Source: DATEJJ01 sp039649115 (GTDB lineage Bacteria > Actinomycetota > Actinomycetes > Mycobacteriales > Micromonosporaceae). Taken from it: a stretch of 24,741 nucleotides of DNA. The stretch is taken from NCBI GenBank assembly GCA_039649115.1, contig JBBWZQ010000354.1, forward strand, positions 1 through 24,741, in the 5' to 3' direction. How positions within the stretch are numbered: position 1 is the first letter of the stretch; every line of letters starts with the position of its first letter. Made by a program: the position numbers and the translations under genes. Shown piece by piece: positions 22,417-24,741 of this stretch. The notes under the pieces are model-generated. The model saw only the letters and a program-made list of their open reading frames with translations, did no database searches and had not been told where the DNA came from.

Positions 22417-23466
22417 TCAGCGGCGTGTGCTGTCTCTGCGAACGACGGACCACGATGCGGCCTGGGAGTTCGGTGTCTGGCCGAGCGCGGCGCGCGCGCA
22501 CGCCGCGCCCTGGTCGCGCAGCGATTGCGCGACCGTCGTCAGCCCGAGTTGCGCCGCCGCGGCCCCGTCATCCCACCCGCTTACCGCCACGTCGTCGGGG
22601 ATGACCCGTCCCGCGGCGTGGGCGGCGCGGATGACCCCGGACGCTTGTTCGTCGCTCATCGCGGCGATCGCGTCGGGCGGTTCGGCCGCAGTCAGCAGGG
22701 TTGCCGCGATGCGCTCGGCCTCGGCTGCGTCATTGCGGGCACACACCGCGACAAGCACGTCGCGCCAGGCGATGCCGGTGTCCTCGGCTGCTTGCCGGTA
22801 GCCCTCCAGCCGGTGCCGTGTCACCGGAAACAAGACGCCGGTGATGTCAGTGCCGCGCATGATCGTGCTGATCCGATCTCGGGAAAGCGGCTGGCTGACG
22901 ATCGCCGGGCGTTTGGCGCCCGCGAACGCGATTGCACCCACTGCGTACGCCGCTGCCCGGTTGTCGATGCTGACCAGTCCCAACCCGGGCACTGCCGGCC
23001 CGCCGTGCACCACCGCGGGCCGCTTCGTCGCCTGCACAGCGGCCGAGACCGGGTCATCGTCGGATGTGGTCCAGACAATGAATCCGTCGACGGCCGCGCC
23101 CTGGATCCGCGGCACGTCCTCAGCAGCGCCGGTGATCGGCAATATCGTCATGCCGTAACCGCGATCGGCGCAGATATCGGCGATCCCCGCCAGGAAGGAC
23201 ACCGCCTGCGGATCGTCGAACGCGTAACTCAGATGCTCACCCATCACGACACCGAGCGTGCGGGTGCTGCCACGGCGCAACGACCGGGCGCTCGGGTCGG
23301 GCCCGCCGTACCCCAACTGGGCCGCCGCGGCGAGCACCTTCGACCGGGCCTGGTCCGATACCCGGCTCGGCCGGTTGTATGTGTAGGAGGCGGTCATGAC
23401 CGACACGCCGGCCCGCTCGGCCACCTGCGCCAGGGTCACCCGCTTCGAGCCGGCAGGCGATTCCAT
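22417..23466 (-). CDS. LacI-family transcriptional repressor
   Basis: 349-aa LacI/GalR protein. The N-terminal HTH and hinge are VTLAQVAERAGVSVMTASYTYNRPSRVSDQARSKV (10-44). The periplasmic-binding-protein-like core starts at TRTLGVVMGE and includes QGAAVDGFIVWTTSDDDP, VVHGGPAVPGLGLVSIDN and the effector-pocket segment RVIPDDVAVSGWDDG near the C-terminus. The YTYN in place of the usual Y-V-x-N/R is slightly unusual. ATG 23466 lies 6 bases after a TAGGCT element. It is divergent from an MFS transporter with a TGTA-N4-TACA operator between the two, so it probably represses both. Confidence 0.92.
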   Translation of the reverse strand: MESPAGSKRVTLAQVAERAGVSVMTASYTYNRPSRVSDQARSKVLAAAAQLGYGGPDPSARSLRRGSTRTLGVVMGEHLSYAFDDPQAVSFLAGIADICADRGYGMTILPITGAAEDVPRIQGAAVDGFIVWTTSDDDPVSAAVQATKRPAVVHGGPAVPGLGLVSIDNRAAAYAVGAIAFAGAKRPAIVSQPLSRDRISTIMRGTDITGVLFPVTRHRLEGYRQAAEDTGIAWRDVLVAVCARNDAAEAERIAATLLTAAEPPDAIAAMSDEQASGVIRAAHAAGRVIPDDVAVSGWDDGAAAAQLGLTTVAQSLRDQGAACARAALGQTPNSQAASWSVVRRDSTRR

Positions 23467-23472
23467 GCTTCC

Positions 23473-23478
23473 AGCCTA
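23473..23478 (-). promoter_or_regulatory. -10 element (TAGGCT) for lacI-type gene
   Basis: On the minus strand TAGGCT (23478-23473) is six bases before ATG 23466 and no ribosome-binding site fits between, so the repressor mRNA is probably leaderless. Confidence 0.5.
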
Positions 23479-23481
23479 GCG

Positions 23482-23495
23482 GTGTATCGTTACAC
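23482..23495. promoter_or_regulatory. LacI-type operator overlapping the MFS -10
   Basis: GTGTATCGTTACAC is an inverted repeat with 5-bp arms; the core TGTATCGTTACA has the central CG typical of LacI/GalR operators (one mismatch from a full TGTAACGTTACA palindrome). It contains TATCGT (23485-23490), the probable -10 of the transporter gene 7 bases before GTG 23498, and is 4 bases upstream of the lacI-type -10. Confidence 0.75.
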
Positions 23496-23497
23496 AC

Positions 23498-24733
23498 GTG
23501 AGCCAGACGCCGACCAGCTCGCCGCGACGCATGATCGCTTCGGCGTTCGTGGCGTGTGCGGCCTTCGGTTCGTTCTGGGGGGTATGGGGAGCATCCGTGC
23601 CGCGCGTTCAGCATCAGGCCGCCATCAGTGACGGCCAACTCGGGTTCGCGCTGCTGTTCGTGGGTGCCGGTGCTCTTCCCGCGATGCTGCTGGTCGGCAG
23701 GGCACTCGATCGATGGGGGCTGAGGGTCACCGCTCCGGTCATCAGTGCCCTCGGTGGTGCCGGTGCCGGGTTGGCGCTGACCGCGGTGAGCCTGGCGAGC
23801 CTCTGTGTCGGACTCGCCGTCGTAGGCGCTGTCAGCGGAGCGGCTGACGTGGCCGAGAACGCGGTCGCCGGACGAGCGGAGAAGATCGCCGGCCGACCTG
23901 TCATCACCCGGGCCCACGGCATCTTTTCCAGTCTGGTGGTCCTCGGAAGTCTCGCGACCGGGGTGGCGTCGGCCGCGTCGCTACCGCTCGCTGTCCCGTT
24001 CATCGCCGTAGCCGTCGTCTCACTGGTAGCCGGCGCCGCCATGCTCACGATGCTGCCTGCCGGCGTCGCCACTCACGGGCACGACCGCGTCGCGGCATCG
24101 GATTCCGCGCCGTCCGGCCGGTGGAGAATCGTCCCGTTTCTGCTCATCGGGGTGCTGGGCGCGCTTGCGTTCGCCAGCGAGAACGCGCACCAGAGTTGGA
24201 GCGCGGTCTTCGCCCACGACGAGCTTCACTCCGGGGCGGGGCTGAGCGCTGTCGCACCCGCCGTGTTCGCGGGAACAGTCGCGGTCACGCGGTTCGCCAC
24301 CGGCGGCCTCGGGGCCGTCCACGCTCGCCCCGTTCTCCTCGCCGGCACGCTGACCGCCGGGGCCGGCGCGACCCTCATCGCCGCCGCACCCACGCTGTTC
24401 ATCGCCGGGCTGGGCCTCGTGGCGGCCGCCGCCGGGACCGCCGTACTGTTTCCGACTCTCCTCGGCATCGTTTCGCGAAACGTCGACGAGTACCACCGAG
24501 GCCGCGCGACGTCGGTCGTCACGACCGTGTCCTACCTCGGGTTCATCCTCAGCCCGGCCTACGTCGGACTGTGGGCTGACGCGGTCGGACTGCGCGGAGC
24601 GATGCTCGCGGTCGCGGCGCTCGCGGTCGGCCTGTTCGTCCTCACTCCGGCGTTGCTACGCCTCAGCGGCTTCGGCGACCGAGGTCACCACAGTGATGTG
24701 GGGAACGACGGGGCAGTACGAGCGTGCCTGTAG
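23498..24733 (+). CDS. MFS transporter (YbjJ-like)
   Basis: 411-aa major facilitator with about twelve hydrophobic helices in two halves joined by a polar loop (THGHDRVAASDSAPSGRW). The first half contains GRALDRWGLRVTAP, the loop 2-3 type motif of MFS proteins. The second half opens with IVPFLLIGVLGALAFASENAHQSWSAVFA, resembling the conserved E-N-x-x-x-x-W-S segment of the YbjJ group. Substrate unknown; divergent LacI control suggests a sugar or related small molecule. GTG 23498 is chosen because it is 7 bases after TATCGT in the operator and gives the complete first helix. The frame is open to a TAG at 24731. Confidence 0.88.
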   Translation: MSQTPTSSPRRMIASAFVACAAFGSFWGVWGASVPRVQHQAAISDGQLGFALLFVGAGALPAMLLVGRALDRWGLRVTAPVISALGGAGAGLALTAVSLASLCVGLAVVGAVSGAADVAENAVAGRAEKIAGRPVITRAHGIFSSLVVLGSLATGVASAASLPLAVPFIAVAVVSLVAGAAMLTMLPAGVATHGHDRVAASDSAPSGRWRIVPFLLIGVLGALAFASENAHQSWSAVFAHDELHSGAGLSAVAPAVFAGTVAVTRFATGGLGAVHARPVLLAGTLTAGAGATLIAAAPTLFIAGLGLVAAAAGTAVLFPTLLGIVSRNVDEYHRGRATSVVTTVSYLGFILSPAYVGLWADAVGLRGAMLAVAALAVGLFVLTPALLRLSGFGDRGHHSDVGNDGAVRACL

Positions 24734-24741
24734 CAGGATCG

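Noticed and set aside
22379..22419. Possible stem CTGACCGG / CCGGTCGTCAG at the 3' junction of the PPOX and LacI-type genes
   Set aside because: The arms are interrupted by a 3-base bulge, and part of the right arm is inside the LacI-type coding sequence, so terminator status is weak.
1..24741. Search for CRISPR arrays, tRNA/rRNA genes, transposases, integrases and attachment sites
   Set aside because: No spaced direct repeats, tRNA-like cloverleaf or mobile-element protein was recognised; the only tandem repeat is the 3 x 19 bp at 18412-18468.

Overview
The DNA is very GC-rich with strongly biased third codon positions. Many genes use GTG starts, several genes look leaderless, and there are F420/PPOX, LAL-type LuxR, STAS/anti-sigma and DUF1232 families. 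Together these point to an actinomycete chromosome, most likely Micromonosporaceae-like; the family assignment is inference. I see no tRNA, rRNA, CRISPR array, insertion sequence or phage gene.

Region 1 (1-5951, +) is a tightly coupled carbohydrate operon that enters from the left edge: two MalF/MalG-type ABC permeases, a zinc-dependent medium-chain dehydrogenase, a D-2-hydroxyacid dehydrogenase, an FGGY sugar kinase and a class II (KbaY/GatY-like) aldolase. Four of the five junctions are 4-base ATGA overlaps. The logic suggests uptake, oxidation, phosphorylation and aldol cleavage of a polyol or unusual sugar whose identity cannot be read here. A membrane-anchored carbohydrate-binding protein (6005-6778) and a rhomboid protease (6815-7609) follow.

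Region 2 (7618-12577, mostly -) is rich in proteolysis genes. It holds a lipoprotein serpin, a papain-fold (C1) peptidase with an altered catalytic Asn position, and a three-gene operon of a canonical C1 peptidase, a 148-aa protein carrying a copy of that peptidase's C-terminal domain, and a chagasin-type (I42) cysteine-peptidase inhibitor. Neither peptidase nor the I42 inhibitor has a signal peptide. A VOC-fold protein and a degenerate STAS protein lie between the two groups on the other strand. This peptidase / detached domain / inhibitor set is the best candidate in the window for an undescribed system.

Region 3 (12814-17556) holds a STAS anti-sigma antagonist with a STAS-HATPase protein, an SMP-30-like lactonase divergent from a DUF1232 membrane protein (start codons 19 bp apart, with apparently overlapping symmetric -10 elements), an SDR oxidoreductase, a Tat-exported class A beta-lactamase, and the decayed 3' end of a Ppx/GppA phosphatase gene.

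Region 4 (17664-24733) holds a GH16-like protein with a changed catalytic motif, a triple 19-bp repeat containing the stop codons of two convergent genes, a large LAL regulator preceded by a coupled 58-aa gene, an S4-domain protein, a PPOX/F420-type oxidoreductase, and a LacI-family repressor divergent from an MFS transporter with a clear LacI-type operator between them.

A TAnnnT hexamer 6-7 bases before the start codon recurs at about eight genes, which suggests widespread leaderless transcription.
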